A stretch of 41,631 nucleotides of DNA from Fonticella tunisiensis (GTDB lineage: Bacteria; Bacillota; Clostridia; Clostridiales; Caloramatoraceae): the NCBI RefSeq assembly GCF_004364155.1, contig NZ_SOAZ01000028.1:1-41631 (forward strand), written 5' to 3'. The notes beneath the pieces were generated by a model. That model searched no databases, was not told the origin of the DNA, and worked only from the letters and a program-made list of their open reading frames with translations. Positions 6,588 to 15,892 of this stretch are shown here, one piece after another. The position numbers and the translations under genes were made by a program. How positions within the stretch are numbered: the first letter of the stretch is position 1; each line of letters begins with the position of its first letter.

Positions 6588-8465
6588 CTAAAATACAATG
6601 TCAATAACCTCATTTATATTTGAAACAGGAATTATTTCAATATCCTCCAGGTTTTCCGGAAGGTCATTTTTATTCTCTTCAGGTATTAAAACAGTTTTTA
6701 TTCCTCCCTGAATAGCACCATAAACCTTTTCCATCACACCACCAACGGGCTTTATATGTCCTAGAAGTGAGATCTCGCCTGTTATTGCAACATCCTGCCT
6801 TACAGGTTTTTTTGTTATGGCACTTAAAATGGCTATGGTTATTGCAACTCCAGCAGATGGACCATCAACATTCCCTCCCCCTACTATGTTCACATGAACA
6901 TCATAGGTAGAAACGTCCTTACCCGTTATACTTCTTATAACTGTTCCTGCGTTGAAAACCGAATCCTTTGCCATTGAACCCGCAGTATCATTAAACCTTA
7001 TGGTTCCCCCTTCACTCTGCCTTTCAAATGCAACGGCCTCTATTTCAAGTATGGAACCTAAAAATCCGCTTACTCCAAGTCCAAATACCTTTCCTACCTC
7101 TTTGTTATTGCTTGCATATTTCTTGCTATAGGGCGTTAGCCTCGCAAGGGATGCAACAGCATAAACATCCTCCCTTGTTATATGAACATTTTCCTCTCCC
7201 CTTTTGTAAATAACGTATCCATATACATCTGCCAGGATGTTTACTGCCTTTCTTCCCTCAATGGTATATTCACTTATGGTTTCAACCGCATCCTCATCTA
7301 TTGTGATTTTTAACTTTTTTGATGCATTTAAAACTATTTTTTGAATATCTTTTTTTGTTAGAGGCTCGAAATATACTTCGGCACATCTTGATCTTAATGC
7401 GGCATTTATTTCATAAGGCTCCCTTGTAGTTGCACCAATCAATATGAAATCAGCAGGGGCACCATCTTCAAATAGCTTTTTAATATATGCCGGAACATTT
7501 TCATCATCAGGATCATAGTAGGATGATGAAAAATCAACACGCTTATCCTCTAAAACCTTTAAAAGCTTGTTTTGAAGAACAGGATCCATCTCCCCAATTT
7601 CATCTATAAATAAAACCCCTCCATGGGCATCCGTTACCAATCCTGGTTTTGGCTCCGGTACACCTATTTCTGCAAAATCCTTTTTTGATCCTTGATATAT
7701 CGGGTCATGTACAGAACCTAAAAGAGGATTTGTAATTTCCCTTGGATCCCATCTAAGGGTTGTTCCATCCACCTCAACAAAGGGTGCATCATTTCTAAAA
7801 GGAGTTGACTTCATATTTTTAGCGATGGATAACGCAAGCCTTGCGGCACTTGTTTTTCCAACTCCGGGAGGGCCATATAGAATAATATGCTGTGGGTACG
7901 GAGATGCAATTTTTGATATAATAGCTGAAACAGCCCTTTCCTGTCCTATAATTTCATCAAGATTTGATGGCCTTAAAAGCTCCATAATTGACTTTGAAAG
8001 CTTTATTCCATCAAGTTTCTGGAGGTTTGCAAGCTTATTTAAGGTTTTTGAGTTTTCAGGACCGTTTTGCTTTTTTATTATGCTGAGCTTAAGCTCATCT
8101 ATAAGCTTGTCCTGCTTTTCCTCGAGAAGTTTTTCAACCTCCATTTCAATCCTGTTTTCTATATGCCTTCTGGCTATTATAATCGATAACTCCTTCTCGA
8201 TTTTCTCAAGAACAAAAATCGGGTCATCAATGTAGGCCTCTTCCTTTAATACCAGCCTTTGAAGGGCATGAATTCTGTCTTCTATGCATGTGCTTTCAAA
8301 GTCCTCTCCAAGCCCTTCCTTTTCAATTGCTTCACTAATATATTCCTCTCCCCAGAGTTTTTTCATCAAATCCATTATTGCGTCAACCTGTGCAAATAGT
8401 CTTTTATATCCGCTGTCCAAATTGGTATCTACATATTTTGCTGCGTATAGTTTTTGCTTCGTCAC
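6588..8465 (-). CDS. lonC: Lon family ATP-dependent protease, LonC/spore type
   Basis: The 625-residue protein has a helical N-terminal part unlike classical Lon (about 1-160), then an AAA+ module and a Lon protease domain. Walker A GPPGVGKT is at 198-205 and Walker B GVLFIDEIGEM follows. Catalytic Ser537 is in NVDGPSAG, with Lys580 in VGGVMEK. The 43-residue Ser-Lys distance equals that of E. coli Lon. This subfamily is known from endospore formers, and its position between rplI and dnaB is the usual one in clostridia. The start is GTG behind GAGAGGAG. It probably degrades regulatory or damaged proteins. Its substrates are unknown. Confidence 0.92.
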   Translation of the reverse strand: MTKQKLYAAKYVDTNLDSGYKRLFAQVDAIMDLMKKLWGEEYISEAIEKEGLGEDFESTCIEDRIHALQRLVLKEEAYIDDPIFVLEKIEKELSIIIARRHIENRIEMEVEKLLEEKQDKLIDELKLSIIKKQNGPENSKTLNKLANLQKLDGIKLSKSIMELLRPSNLDEIIGQERAVSAIISKIASPYPQHIILYGPPGVGKTSAARLALSIAKNMKSTPFRNDAPFVEVDGTTLRWDPREITNPLLGSVHDPIYQGSKKDFAEIGVPEPKPGLVTDAHGGVLFIDEIGEMDPVLQNKLLKVLEDKRVDFSSSYYDPDDENVPAYIKKLFEDGAPADFILIGATTREPYEINAALRSRCAEVYFEPLTKKDIQKIVLNASKKLKITIDEDAVETISEYTIEGRKAVNILADVYGYVIYKRGEENVHITREDVYAVASLARLTPYSKKYASNNKEVGKVFGLGVSGFLGSILEIEAVAFERQSEGGTIRFNDTAGSMAKDSVFNAGTVIRSITGKDVSTYDVHVNIVGGGNVDGPSAGVAITIAILSAITKKPVRQDVAITGEISLLGHIKPVGGVMEKVYGAIQGGIKTVLIPEENKNDLPENLEDIEIIPVSNINEVIDIVF

Positions 8466-8479
8466 AAAAAAACTCCTCT

Positions 8480-8926
8480 CTAAATTTGAGATATATTAAC
8501 TTTTAACCTTGCAGAAACTTCAGGATAAACCTTAACTTCGATATTATATACTCCGGTAGTCTTGATTGCTTCGTCAAGTACGATTTTTTTCTTATCTATA
8601 TCAATCTTATACTGCTTTTTAAGTTCATCTGCTATATCCTTTGAAGTTATTGAACCAAACAGCTTCCCATTTTCTCCTGTCTTTACTGATATATTCAGAG
8701 TATATTCTGATATTTGTTTTGCAAGCTCTCTTGCCCTTTGAAGTTCTTCTGCCTTTCTCTTCGCTTCGCTTGCTTTTTGAAGCTCCAACGTCTTCATGTT
8801 TCCCTCAGTTGCTTCGATTGCAAGCCCCCTCGGGAAAAGGAAGTTCCTTGCATATCCGTCTGAAGTGTTTATTACATCTCCCTTTTTACCTAATCCTTTA
8901 ACATCCTGCTTCAATATTACCTTCAT
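8480..8926 (-). CDS. rplI: 50S ribosomal protein L9
   Basis: L9 binds 23S rRNA domain V and spans the 50S stalk base. The 148 residues match the family length. The N-terminal domain starts [17 protein letters not shown] and contains the signature [14 protein letters not shown] long helix follows, and then the C-terminal domain with GKLFGSIT. Its ATG overlaps the gdpP stop as ATGA, indicating translational coupling. It is part of the DUF2232-gdpP-rplI-lonC-dnaB operon. Confidence 0.97.
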   Translation of the reverse strand: MKVILKQDVKGLGKKGDVINTSDGYARNFLFPRGLAIEATEGNMKTLELQKASEAKRKAEELQRARELAKQISEYTLNISVKTGENGKLFGSITSKDIADELKKQYKIDIDKKKIVLDEAIKTTGVYNIEVKVYPEVSARLKVNISQI

Positions 8927-10911
8927 TTCCTGTCACTCTCCTTTAAGTAATTATTTATAGAATCTATAAGCATTTTTTTCGCATCCTCAATTGATATATT
9001 TGAAAGTCTTGCTCCTGCAATTGTCATATGGCCACCTCCGCCTATCCCCTCAAGTATAAGCTGGACGTTTATATCTCCAAAGGAACGACCACTTACCATT
9101 ATATCATTTCCAAAGGGAGCAAGTACAAAAGAAGCATCAACACCATTTATTTTAAGGAGTTCATCTGCCGCCTGGGGAACGATTATATTGTTTTTAACTT
9201 CTTCCCTGCTAACTGCAATGGCTATTCCATTATTGATCTCAGCACTGCTTACTATCTTGGTTCTTTCAATATAGGTTTCAAAATCATCTGAGAAAAGCTT
9301 TCTAACCTCAATTAAATCTGCACCAAGTCTTCTTAAAAAACCTGCAGCTTCAAAGGTTCTAACTCCAGTTTTAAATGTAAAGTTTTTAGTATCAAGATAT
9401 ATTCCTGCAATAAGGGCCTGTGCTTCTATCTCCTTAAGGTCGGGTTTATCGTTTAAATACTGAAGTATTTCGGTCACCAGCTCACAGGTAGAGGATGCAT
9501 AGGTTTCAACATAGGAAATTGTTGCATTATCTATAAAATCAACGCTCTTCCTGTGATGATCAATGACCACTATATTTCTCACCCTGTCTAAAAGCTCCGG
9601 ATATTCAACAAAATTTTTTCTGTTTACATCCACAATAATGAGTAGTGGATTTCTAACTGTCTTTTGGAGTGCTGTTTCATTGTTTATTAGTACCTCCCTA
9701 TATCCCTCAAGCTTATATAGTCTATCCACTACCTTTTCAATAGACTTGTTTACCCTGTTTAGAACTATATATGCCTCCTTGCCCCTCTGCCTGCACCCTC
9801 TATACATACCAAGGGCAGCACCAAAGCTGTCTATATCCGGGGAATCATGCCCCATTATAATAACTTCGCTGCTCTCATCTATAAGCTCCGATATTGCGTG
9901 GGCAATAACCCTTGCCTTAACCCTTGTTCTCTTTTCAACTTCCTTTGTCTTACCCCCAAAGAAGGAGAGCCTGTCACCATCCTTGATTACCGCCTGATCG
10001 CCGCCCCTCCCAAGCGCAAGGTCTTTTGCTGCAACTGCATATTCATGAATTTTATAGGGATTATCCCCGTTTTTACCTATTCCTATGCTGAGCGTTACAG
10101 GTATTTTATTCCCTACATATATCTCCCTTATGGTATCGAGTATATCAAACTTTCTATCAACTATCTGGTTAAACATTGCATTTTCAAAAACAATTACATA
10201 CTTATTATCATCATACTTTCTCATAAGAGCATTTATTGAAACAGCAAAGGCAGTTATTTTCTTATCAACTTCGGCAATAAGTGCCGGCCTGTTTTCTTCC
10301 TCGGTGCTTTTAATTACCTCATCGTAATTATCAACCTCTATTAAACCCACAATTGGCTTTTTATCGTTATACATTTCATATAGTGTATAATAATCAGTTT
10401 TATTTATAAAGTAAAGGAGAAATATAAATCTTTTTGATTGTCTTTCTCCGCTTATTTCAACTGGGCTAACAAGGACGTTATATATATCCTTCTCTATTTC
10501 AACCCTTTCATACAAATTAATATTTTTTTCAAGAACCCTCTGAGGATCAAAATCCTTTATTATAACATCTATTCTCTTTCCATATACCTTCTGAGAAGTA
10601 ATTCCTGAAAAAAGGCTGTTTACCCACAATATTTGTCCATCACTATTAACTATAACAAGTGGAACTGGAATTTTGGATAGTGTGTTTCTGCCTGCAACGT
10701 CAAGATTTTCCGATAAGTCCTCAACAATTCTGTCAAGGCCAGCCTTCCTGAGCCTGTTAATTTTTAAATTATATATAACCAGATACCCGAATATAACAAG
10801 CCCTGCTATTCCTATATATGTGTTATAGAAAAATACGACACCAATTAGCACAGCTATGATAGTCATATATAGCTTAGTATTTGGGAAAAACATTTTGAAT
10901 CTTTTATCCAT
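8923..10911 (-). CDS. gdpP: Cyclic-di-AMP phosphodiesterase GdpP (DHH/DHHA1)
   Basis: This membrane enzyme hydrolyses cyclic di-AMP to pApA and so lowers a second messenger controlling potassium, osmotic and cell-wall balance. The 662 residues show two N-terminal membrane helices (about 10-50), a PAS domain (about 75-165) and a degenerate GGDEF region (about 170-310). A DHH domain follows with [11 protein letters not shown] and VVIDHHRKS, and then a DHHA1 domain ending with [11 protein letters not shown]. These are the metal-binding and substrate motifs of active GdpP/YybT. The adjacent DUF2232 (YybS-like) gene upstream and rplI downstream repeat the Bacillus arrangement. Confidence 0.95.
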   Translation of the reverse strand: MDKRFKMFFPNTKLYMTIIAVLIGVVFFYNTYIGIAGLVIFGYLVIYNLKINRLRKAGLDRIVEDLSENLDVAGRNTLSKIPVPLVIVNSDGQILWVNSLFSGITSQKVYGKRIDVIIKDFDPQRVLEKNINLYERVEIEKDIYNVLVSPVEISGERQSKRFIFLLYFINKTDYYTLYEMYNDKKPIVGLIEVDNYDEVIKSTEEENRPALIAEVDKKITAFAVSINALMRKYDDNKYVIVFENAMFNQIVDRKFDILDTIREIYVGNKIPVTLSIGIGKNGDNPYKIHEYAVAAKDLALGRGGDQAVIKDGDRLSFFGGKTKEVEKRTRVKARVIAHAISELIDESSEVIIMGHDSPDIDSFGAALGMYRGCRQRGKEAYIVLNRVNKSIEKVVDRLYKLEGYREVLINNETALQKTVRNPLLIIVDVNRKNFVEYPELLDRVRNIVVIDHHRKSVDFIDNATISYVETYASSTCELVTEILQYLNDKPDLKEIEAQALIAGIYLDTKNFTFKTGVRTFEAAGFLRRLGADLIEVRKLFSDDFETYIERTKIVSSAEINNGIAIAVSREEVKNNIIVPQAADELLKINGVDASFVLAPFGNDIMVSGRSFGDINVQLILEGIGGGGHMTIAGARLSNISIEDAKKMLIDSINNYLKESDRK

Positions 10912-10935
10912 AAATAACCCTCCATCTATTGGGGT

Positions 10936-11907
10936 TTATAATCTTCCGTTTCTACCAATCCTCTTAACATCCAGCCTTCTGAAATTAACAATATAATCAA
11001 TAAGCCCTATATAAAATATAATCTGGGTTAGGGGAGAAATAATTAAAAATGCCTCTATAATAAATATAATAAACTTTGGAAATTTCCTGTACTTAAGAAA
11101 GTAACTTACCACTGCAAGCCCATCAAGTGTAAAAATAAATGAAAAAATCAAATAAGCATTCATTAAATATTGATCGCTGCTGTTATAATTCATGCTTGAA
11201 ACTATATATCCAAGTATTACAATTGCCATCATGGCAAAGGAAAGCTGGCTAGGTATGTAAAACTCAGAAAAGGGTTTTACATTTTCTACATCAATTCCAA
11301 GCCTCTTAAATACCCTGTTAGAAATTATATATATTAAAAAGGCTTCTATTATTGAATAAATAGCTAGAATTGCAGGGATGATTGATTTTATAATTTCTAT
11401 ATCATAAACGGATTTTAAAATTGTATCCAGTTCTTTCTTCGATATACCATATTTTATATAAGTATCCTTTATTGTATTCAAGCTTTGTTCAAAGGAGTTT
11501 ATGGTGTCCCCTATGATATCATGTCCACTAATCAGGCTATAAACTTTAATTGTCATCATAGATGATATAAAGGTTGCGGCAAATAAAAGCAAGAGCGTGA
11601 AAAAAGCCGACTCCCTATTTTTAATACTATATCCAATCGCTATGCCAATACATCCATAAACTACAGCAATTTCAACTGCTGAAAGTGGATGTACAAGAGT
11701 TGATGCCAAAGCTGCTGTTATCATAATTGAAGCTATACTATATTTAGCATTATGCTTTATATATATAATTGCAGCAGGAAGCGGCCAAAGAAAAACTCCA
11801 ACAAAGTAAAACAGAGGTACTGAAATTCCTACTGCTGTAAAAATTACCGAAATAACCGTTAAAAAAACTGTTTCCAGCACTGCCCTTTTGTTACTGTCAC
11901 CATTCAT
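10936..11907 (-). CDS. DUF2232 (YybS-like) membrane protein
   Basis: The 323-residue protein has about eight hydrophobic segments and no recognisable catalytic motif. It belongs by context and profile to the DUF2232/YybS family, which sits directly upstream of gdpP and rplI in many Firmicutes. Some relatives resemble S components of ECF transporters, but no function is established. The ATG follows AGGAGG. The 24-base gap to gdpP supports one operon. It reads co-directionally with replication. Confidence 0.82.
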   Translation of the reverse strand: MNGDSNKRAVLETVFLTVISVIFTAVGISVPLFYFVGVFLWPLPAAIIYIKHNAKYSIASIMITAALASTLVHPLSAVEIAVVYGCIGIAIGYSIKNRESAFFTLLLLFAATFISSMMTIKVYSLISGHDIIGDTINSFEQSLNTIKDTYIKYGISKKELDTILKSVYDIEIIKSIIPAILAIYSIIEAFLIYIISNRVFKRLGIDVENVKPFSEFYIPSQLSFAMMAIVILGYIVSSMNYNSSDQYLMNAYLIFSFIFTLDGLAVVSYFLKYRKFPKFIIFIIEAFLIISPLTQIIFYIGLIDYIVNFRRLDVKRIGRNGRL

Positions 11908-11919
11908 TTAATATCCTCC

Positions 11920-12246
11920 TTATAAATCCCTTGCATCCCTTATATATGATATAAGCTTCGAATAATCCTGATATTCCTTTTCAACGCTATTGTCTTCCAG
12001 CAAACCAAGCTTTAATTTTTTTATAATCCTCTCATCTATCGCATTATAGTTAATACCAAGCCTTTTTCCCAGTAAATATGACAGTATGATTATTTCTGAA
12101 AGCTCATCGGTAATTTCATCCATACTCGTTTTGTTTCCCCTGGCCATACTTGTAAAAAGGTCCGCCACAGAAGACAATAAAAAGGTTTTATAGCTTTCAA
12201 TTAATTTTATATTCCCCATTATATCAAAATCTTCACCATTAAACAC
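11920..12246 (-). CDS. MazG-like family protein
   Basis: This small helical protein of about 108 residues resembles the clostridial MazG-like family (PF12643), with SSVADLFTSMARGN and ELSEIIILSYLLGKRLGI. MazG proteins are nucleotide pyrophosphohydrolases, but the complete E-x2-E-x12-E-x2-D metal signature is not evident here. Activity is therefore uncertain. I prefer a GTG start at 12246 behind GGGGGTG. Two upstream in-frame codons would add five residues. It begins the DUF2232-gdpP-rplI-lonC-dnaB run, 12 bases ahead of the DUF2232 gene. Confidence 0.75.
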   Translation of the reverse strand: MFNGEDFDIMGNIKLIESYKTFLLSSVADLFTSMARGNKTSMDEITDELSEIIILSYLLGKRLGINYNAIDERIIKKLKLGLLEDNSVEKEYQDYSKLISYIRDARDL

Positions 12247-12429
12247 AGCAAGCACCCCCACAAAACAATCTTTATATACAAACTATTTTAGATTATGCCA
12301 TATAATCATAAAATTAATCATCATTTATAAAACAGTTCGGAATATGCTAAAATAATAATTTTCAAAATTTATTTCTTTTTATTAATGCTACAACATCATA
12401 CTGCATTTATCAAGCTTTTTTGAAGGCGT

Positions 12430-12460
12430 ACAATAAAAGGAGTGGCCAAGGCCACTCCCA
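12430..12460 (-). terminator. Terminator of the rpsF-ssb-rpsR operon
   Basis: A perfect nine-base-pair stem GGAGTGGCC / GGCCACTCC with a two-base apex is followed by TTTTATTG on the minus strand, just past the rpsR stop. Confidence 0.92.
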
Positions 12461-12466
12461 TTTATA

Positions 12467-12709
12467 CTATTCTGTAGTGTATGGTAAAAGTGCAACGTTT
12501 CTAGCTCTCTTTATTGCAACTGTAAGCTCTCTCTGATGCTTTGCGCAGTTGCCGGAAATTCTTCTTGGAAGAATCTTTCCTCTTTCCGTTATATACTTTT
12601 TGAGCTTAGCCACGTCTTTGTAATCTATTGTTTCAACCTTATCCATACAGAAAGAACAAACTCTCTTCTTTGCTCTTCTCTGCTTGGAATTCTTTCTTAC
12701 ATTCGCCAT
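12467..12709 (-). CDS. rpsR: 30S ribosomal protein S18
   Basis: The 80-residue protein has the S18 core [19 protein letters not shown] followed by [21 protein letters not shown]18 pairs with S6 on the platform of the 30S subunit. A CSFC pair lies near the N-terminus (residues 18-21), and a further cysteine is in GNCAKHQ. That pattern fits the zinc-binding C+ form of S18. It is last in rpsF-ssb-rpsR and is followed by a strong terminator. Confidence 0.97.
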   Translation of the reverse strand: MANVRKNSKQRRAKKRVCSFCMDKVETIDYKDVAKLKKYITERGKILPRRISGNCAKHQRELTVAIKRARNVALLPYTTE

Positions 12710-12733
12710 TACTATCCCTCCTTACCTATAGAA

Positions 12734-13162
12734 TTAGAATGGAATATCGTCGTCTCCATCGACGGGGAAAAAGCCAGTATCATCGCTTACGTTAACATCA
12801 TCATGGCTTATTCCTCCCCTGAAACCTGAACCTCCGTCCTTATTAGGCCAATCCAGGAACTTTACTTCATCAGCAACAACATCGGTCCTGTATCTTTTGC
12901 TTCCATCCTGGGCCTGGTAACTGCTTGTTTGAATTGAGCCTGAAACAGCAACCATTCTTCCCTTTGAAAGGTTGTTGGCTACTACTTCAGCAAGCTTTCT
13001 CCAGCATATGATTGGAATGAAATCAGCTTCCCTTTGACCACTTTGACCTACATAGTTCCTATCAACCGCCAGTGTAAAGGTGGCCACGGCAATTCCCGTT
13101 CCCGCAGTAAATCTTAACTCAGGGTCACGAGCTAATCTGCCAATTAAAAACACCTTGTTCAT
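12734..13162 (-). CDS. ssb: Single-stranded DNA-binding protein
   Basis: This tetrameric OB-fold protein coats single-stranded DNA during replication and repair. The 142 residues begin MNKVFLIGRLARDPELR, as in the family. The OB fold spans roughly 1-105, followed by a glycine-rich, acidic linker and the C-terminal tip DDDIPF that binds replication partners. It sits between rpsF and rpsR, the standard Firmicutes arrangement. Confidence 0.97.
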   Translation of the reverse strand: MNKVFLIGRLARDPELRFTAGTGIAVATFTLAVDRNYVGQSGQREADFIPIICWRKLAEVVANNLSKGRMVAVSGSIQTSSYQAQDGSKRYRTDVVADEVKFLDWPNKDGGSGFRGGISHDDVNVSDDTGFFPVDGDDDIPF

Positions 13163-13180
13163 TATTACACCACCTTAAAA

Positions 13181-13465
13181 TTAATCAAATTTAACTACGA
13201 TATGCCTAATTACATTGTCGGAGATTCTTAAAAGTCTGTCTAATTCTCTAGGTAATTCAGGGTTAGCAGTGAAGTTTACAAGAAAATAATAACCTTCGTT
13301 AAACTTGTTGATTTCATAGGCAAGTCTTCTCTTACCCCATTCATCAACATTGTCAACAACGCCACCACCATTTTCTATTATACCCTTCACTCTTTCAACT
13401 GCACCTTTAACTTCTTCTTCGTTTAAAGTAGGTGCAAGTACAACTAAAGCTTCGTACTTCTTCAT
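13181..13465 (-). CDS. rpsF: 30S ribosomal protein S6
   Basis: The 94-residue protein has the S6 ferredoxin-like fold, with KKYEALVVLAPTLNEEEVK at the start, the WGKRRLAYEI motif and EGYYFLVNFTA. It binds S18 and 16S rRNA. A strong GGGAGGAGGTGA site precedes the ATG. The leader contains a hairpin resembling the S6:S18 autoregulatory site. It is first in the rpsF-ssb-rpsR operon. Confidence 0.97.
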   Translation of the reverse strand: MKKYEALVVLAPTLNEEEVKGAVERVKGIIENGGGVVDNVDEWGKRRLAYEINKFNEGYYFLVNFTANPELPRELDRLLRISDNVIRHIVVKFD

Positions 13466-13486
13466 GACGCTTCACCTCCTCCCCTC

Positions 13487-13526
13487 GGACTAACGGCTCA
13501 TAAATGAGCAGGGATTACAACAGTCC
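13487..13526 (-). promoter_or_regulatory. Candidate S6:S18-binding leader structure of rpsF
   Basis: On the minus strand GGACT (13522-13526) pairs with AGTCC (13487-13491). An inner stem GCTCA / TGAGC with loop TTTA (minus strand) lies at 13496-13509. The junction after the inner stem reads GCCGTT, placing a CCG in the internal loop. Known S6:S18 leader RNAs carry a conserved CCG in such a loop next to the rpsF ribosome binding site. The structure lies 22 bases before the ATG. Confidence 0.5.
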
Positions 13527-13527
13527 T

Positions 13528-13556
13528 ATTCTATCACATTATTTATGATTCATCAA
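13528..13556 (-). promoter_or_regulatory. Candidate promoter of rpsF-ssb-rpsR
   Basis: -35 TTGATG (13551-13556), a 17-base spacer and -10 TAGAAT (13528-13533) lie on the minus strand, within the 3' end of the preceding DUF951 gene. The predicted start would fall at the foot of the leader hairpin, which would trim its outer stem. Either the start lies slightly upstream or the outer stem is shorter. Confidence 0.45.
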
Positions 13557-13761
13557 CACTTTTGTTTTCCTGGACATTGCTTTTTATTATTTTTTTAACT
13601 GCCTTTTCAAACTGGCTTCTCGGCATCATAACTATTCTACCACAGCCAAGGCATTTTATTTTTATATCTGCGCCAAGCCTTATGACTTCCCATTCATTGC
13701 TGCCGCAGGGGTGCTGCTTTCTTGTTTGAACAATATCACCTAAATTAAATACCTTTATCAA
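13543..13761 (-). CDS. DUF951 family protein (YyzM-like)
   Basis: The 72-residue protein shows the DUF951 pattern: an N-terminal LGDIVQTRKQHPCGSNEWEV and a CLGCGRIVMMPRSQFE segment. The three cysteines could bind a metal. Function is unknown. The family is conserved near rpsF and the origin in Firmicutes. The ATG overlaps the mscS stop by four bases, so the two are translationally coupled. Confidence 0.9.
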   Translation of the reverse strand: MIKVFNLGDIVQTRKQHPCGSNEWEVIRLGADIKIKCLGCGRIVMMPRSQFEKAVKKIIKSNVQENKSVDES

Positions 13762-14636
13762 ACTTCATCCTCCTTCGTTTCATTTATTACAACCCTCTTT
13801 TGATATGGTATTTCTATACCTTCTTTATCGAGGGCATATTTAATTCTTTTTCTGAGCTCCCTTTCAACAGCCCACTGTTCCATAGGAATTGTCTTTGCAA
13901 CAACCGTTATTTTTACACCAAGCTCGCCAAGCTCTGTAACTCCAAGTACGTCTGGACCATCTGTTATTGTTTTTATATCGTTTTTAGCTTCCTCACAAAC
14001 CTTCCTTATTATTTTTATAGCCGCATCTATGTCGTCTTCATAGGATATACTTACATCAACAAGGGCCCTCATATTTCCTCTTGATTTGTTTGTTACTTTA
14101 GTTATTGCTCCATTAGGAATTATATGTAAATCTCCTGTAAAATCCCTTATTTTTGTGATTCTTAGGCCTAAAGTTTCAACAAAGCCGCTCATATTATCAA
14201 CCTGAATATAATCTCCAACGGCAAATTGATCTTCAAAAAGTATAAAAAAACCTGAAATAATGTCCTTTATAAGGCTTTGAGCACCAAAGCCTACGGCAAC
14301 TCCTCCAACTCCTAATACCCCTGTAAGTGTCATGGCAAATCCAGGATTTATAATGGATATTGTCCACATCACAGCAAGTAAATACATGACATATCTTAAA
14401 ATACTTTTTAATAGTTCGCTTAAGGTGTCTGCTTTTTTTTCACTTACCCCAAACCTGGAGTTTTTCTGCTTATTGAAGAATTTTTCTATAAGCACGTTTC
14501 CAACTTTGATTATAATCTTCGTTATTATGATTATAGCTATTATCCATGCGACCTTTTTTAAAAAGTCAGTTACTTCAGCAGTATTCATGCTGAACCCCAT
14601 TACTTCAATTATTCCCCTGTCTATTTTAAACTGCAT
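13758..14636 (-). CDS. Small-conductance mechanosensitive channel (MscS family)
   Basis: The 292-residue membrane protein has an N-terminal hydrophobic segment (about 22-46) and a second near 80-105. The pore-lining TM3 is glycine/alanine-rich (GVLGVGGVAVGFGAQSLIKD). The cytoplasmic beta domain has FILFEDQFAVGDYIQV and GFVETLGLRITKIRD, and a C-terminal alpha/beta domain follows. Such channels release solutes when membrane tension rises after hypo-osmotic shock. The ATG follows GGAGGAG. It is coupled to DUF951 downstream. Confidence 0.93.
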   Translation of the reverse strand: MQFKIDRGIIEVMGFSMNTAEVTDFLKKVAWIIAIIIITKIIIKVGNVLIEKFFNKQKNSRFGVSEKKADTLSELLKSILRYVMYLLAVMWTISIINPGFAMTLTGVLGVGGVAVGFGAQSLIKDIISGFFILFEDQFAVGDYIQVDNMSGFVETLGLRITKIRDFTGDLHIIPNGAITKVTNKSRGNMRALVDVSISYEDDIDAAIKIIRKVCEEAKNDIKTITDGPDVLGVTELGELGVKITVVAKTIPMEQWAVERELRKRIKYALDKEGIEIPYQKRVVINETKEDEV

Positions 14637-14812
14637 TCTACTCCTCCTTACATCTCAATCTAACTATATTTATATCCATAATCAGTGATTTTTTCAATTA
14701 AAATAGTGTAAAGAAATTTGAAATATATAAATATAATACTATTAGCTTTCATCCATCATTCCATCAAAGAAGCATTGCTTCCATAAGCCTTATCTATTCT
14801 CCTAACAAAGAT

Positions 14813-14909
14813 GTGGCTGAAAAGATAGTGAATTCGTTAAACTCACATATGCTTAAAAACAACGAATTTCACTATATCCTCCCAGCCACCTTGAACTTAG
14901 AACTTCTTT
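14813..14909. repeat. Nested palindrome with a trace of the repeat family
   Basis: GTGGCTG (14813-14819) pairs with CAGCCAC (14883-14889). Inside, ATAGTGAATTCGTT (14825-14838) pairs with AACGAATTTCACTAT (14861-14875) apart from one bulged base. The sequence then runs into CTTAGAACTTCTTT (14896-14909), which is the core of the repeat copies A and B. It lies in the 272-base gap between the DUF3343 gene and mscS. The rest of that gap shows no gene. Confidence 0.55.
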
Positions 14910-15166
14910 CATATCTCCTTTATAGCCCTGTCTTTTCCTACACCTTCAAATACATATAGGCTTTTATTGGTTATTTTCCCTAACTTAATTAAATTCTGAA
15001 CCTTTTCAAGGTTTTCCATCGAAGTCCTTATTGAAAGCCCGCAGCTTAGTGTAATCTCCCTCGGAGTAGGTACAATCTGTCCATCAATATCAAGCTCCTT
15101 TAAAACAGATTCTGCCTGCATTGCAAAGTTCGTACTATTAAAGGTTATAAGTAAATACTTATCCAT
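14909..15166 (-). CDS. DUF3343 domain protein (putative Se/S carrier-like)
   Basis: The 85-residue protein starts with a short beta strand KYLLITFNST and contains the conserved segment PTPREITLSCGLSIR, with its SCG cysteine. This is the pattern of DUF3343 proteins, proposed as small selenium or sulfur carriers. The gene follows yedF by 15 bases, and the two are commonly found together in clostridia. The function is inferred only from this association. Confidence 0.82.
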   Translation of the reverse strand: MDKYLLITFNSTNFAMQAESVLKELDIDGQIVPTPREITLSCGLSIRTSMENLEKVQNLIKLGKITNKSLYVFEGVGKDRAIKEI

Positions 15167-15181
15167 GTACCATCATTTCTC

Positions 15182-15784
15182 CTATAGCTTTATTGTATTT
15201 GGTGCATTATTCATTTTCTCAACTATAGTATACATATTTGTAATGCTTCCTATAAGGAGTTTTTCCTTGAGCCCGTAAAAGTCAAGGCACGTTCCACATG
15301 ACAGTATCTCAACTCCCTGACTTTCCAGAGTTTTTAAGCTGTCTATAACCTCAGATCCTTCTGTTGTCAACTTAACTCCGGAATTTATAAAAATCATGGT
15401 CGAGGGCATTACATCGCTTTCGGTAAGTGCGTATATATAGCTTTTCATAAGGGCACTGCCCAATCTGTCATCCCCTTTGCCAAGCACATTGCTTCCTATA
15501 AGTATAACAGGCCTTTTATCTCCGCTTATGACGTCAAAATCCATTACAGGACATTCCTCTGCATCCTTAGGTTGAACCTTCTTTATTATTATATAATATA
15601 ATCCATCCTTTTCTGTATACTCAAAGCTATATCCCTGACTTTTAGCAAACTTAGTTACGTTCTCCTTTGCTGTTTCATTATCTACAACTACCTCAAGTTC
15701 CCCTGAATCCATAGCTTCAAGTTCTTTTTTAGTTAATATAACAGGCTTTGGACAAGCCAGTCCTTTACAATCCAGCCTTTTCAT
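15182..15784 (-). CDS. yedF: Selenium-metabolism protein YedF (TusA-DsrE fusion)
   Basis: The 200-residue protein has an N-terminal TusA-like domain with the cysteine motif LDCKGLACPKPVI (about residues 3-15). A C-terminal DsrE/F-like domain follows, with GSNVLGKGDDRLGSALMKSY and VEILSCGTCLDFYGLKEKL. YedF is linked to selenium use in selenium-metabolising bacteria, but its reaction is not established. I chose the ATG at 15784 because it lies eight bases from AAGGAG. The upstream ATG at 15790 is only two bases away from it. selA, selB and selD are not in this window. Confidence 0.9.
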   Translation of the reverse strand: MKRLDCKGLACPKPVILTKKELEAMDSGELEVVVDNETAKENVTKFAKSQGYSFEYTEKDGLYYIIIKKVQPKDAEECPVMDFDVISGDKRPVILIGSNVLGKGDDRLGSALMKSYIYALTESDVMPSTMIFINSGVKLTTEGSEVIDSLKTLESQGVEILSCGTCLDFYGLKEKLLIGSITNMYTIVEKMNNAPNTIKL

Positions 15785-15892
15785 AAACATCTCTCCTTAG
15801 AACAAAATTCTACTAATAATATAGCAGAGAAAGGATACAATAATTAAATTATAGATAAAAACTATATATATCCTATTTAAAATTATATTTAT

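Noticed and set aside
12329-12345. PurBox-like TTCCGAAC near the MazG-like gene
   Set aside because: The flanks deviate at two consensus positions, there is no partner box, and none of the downstream genes concerns purines.
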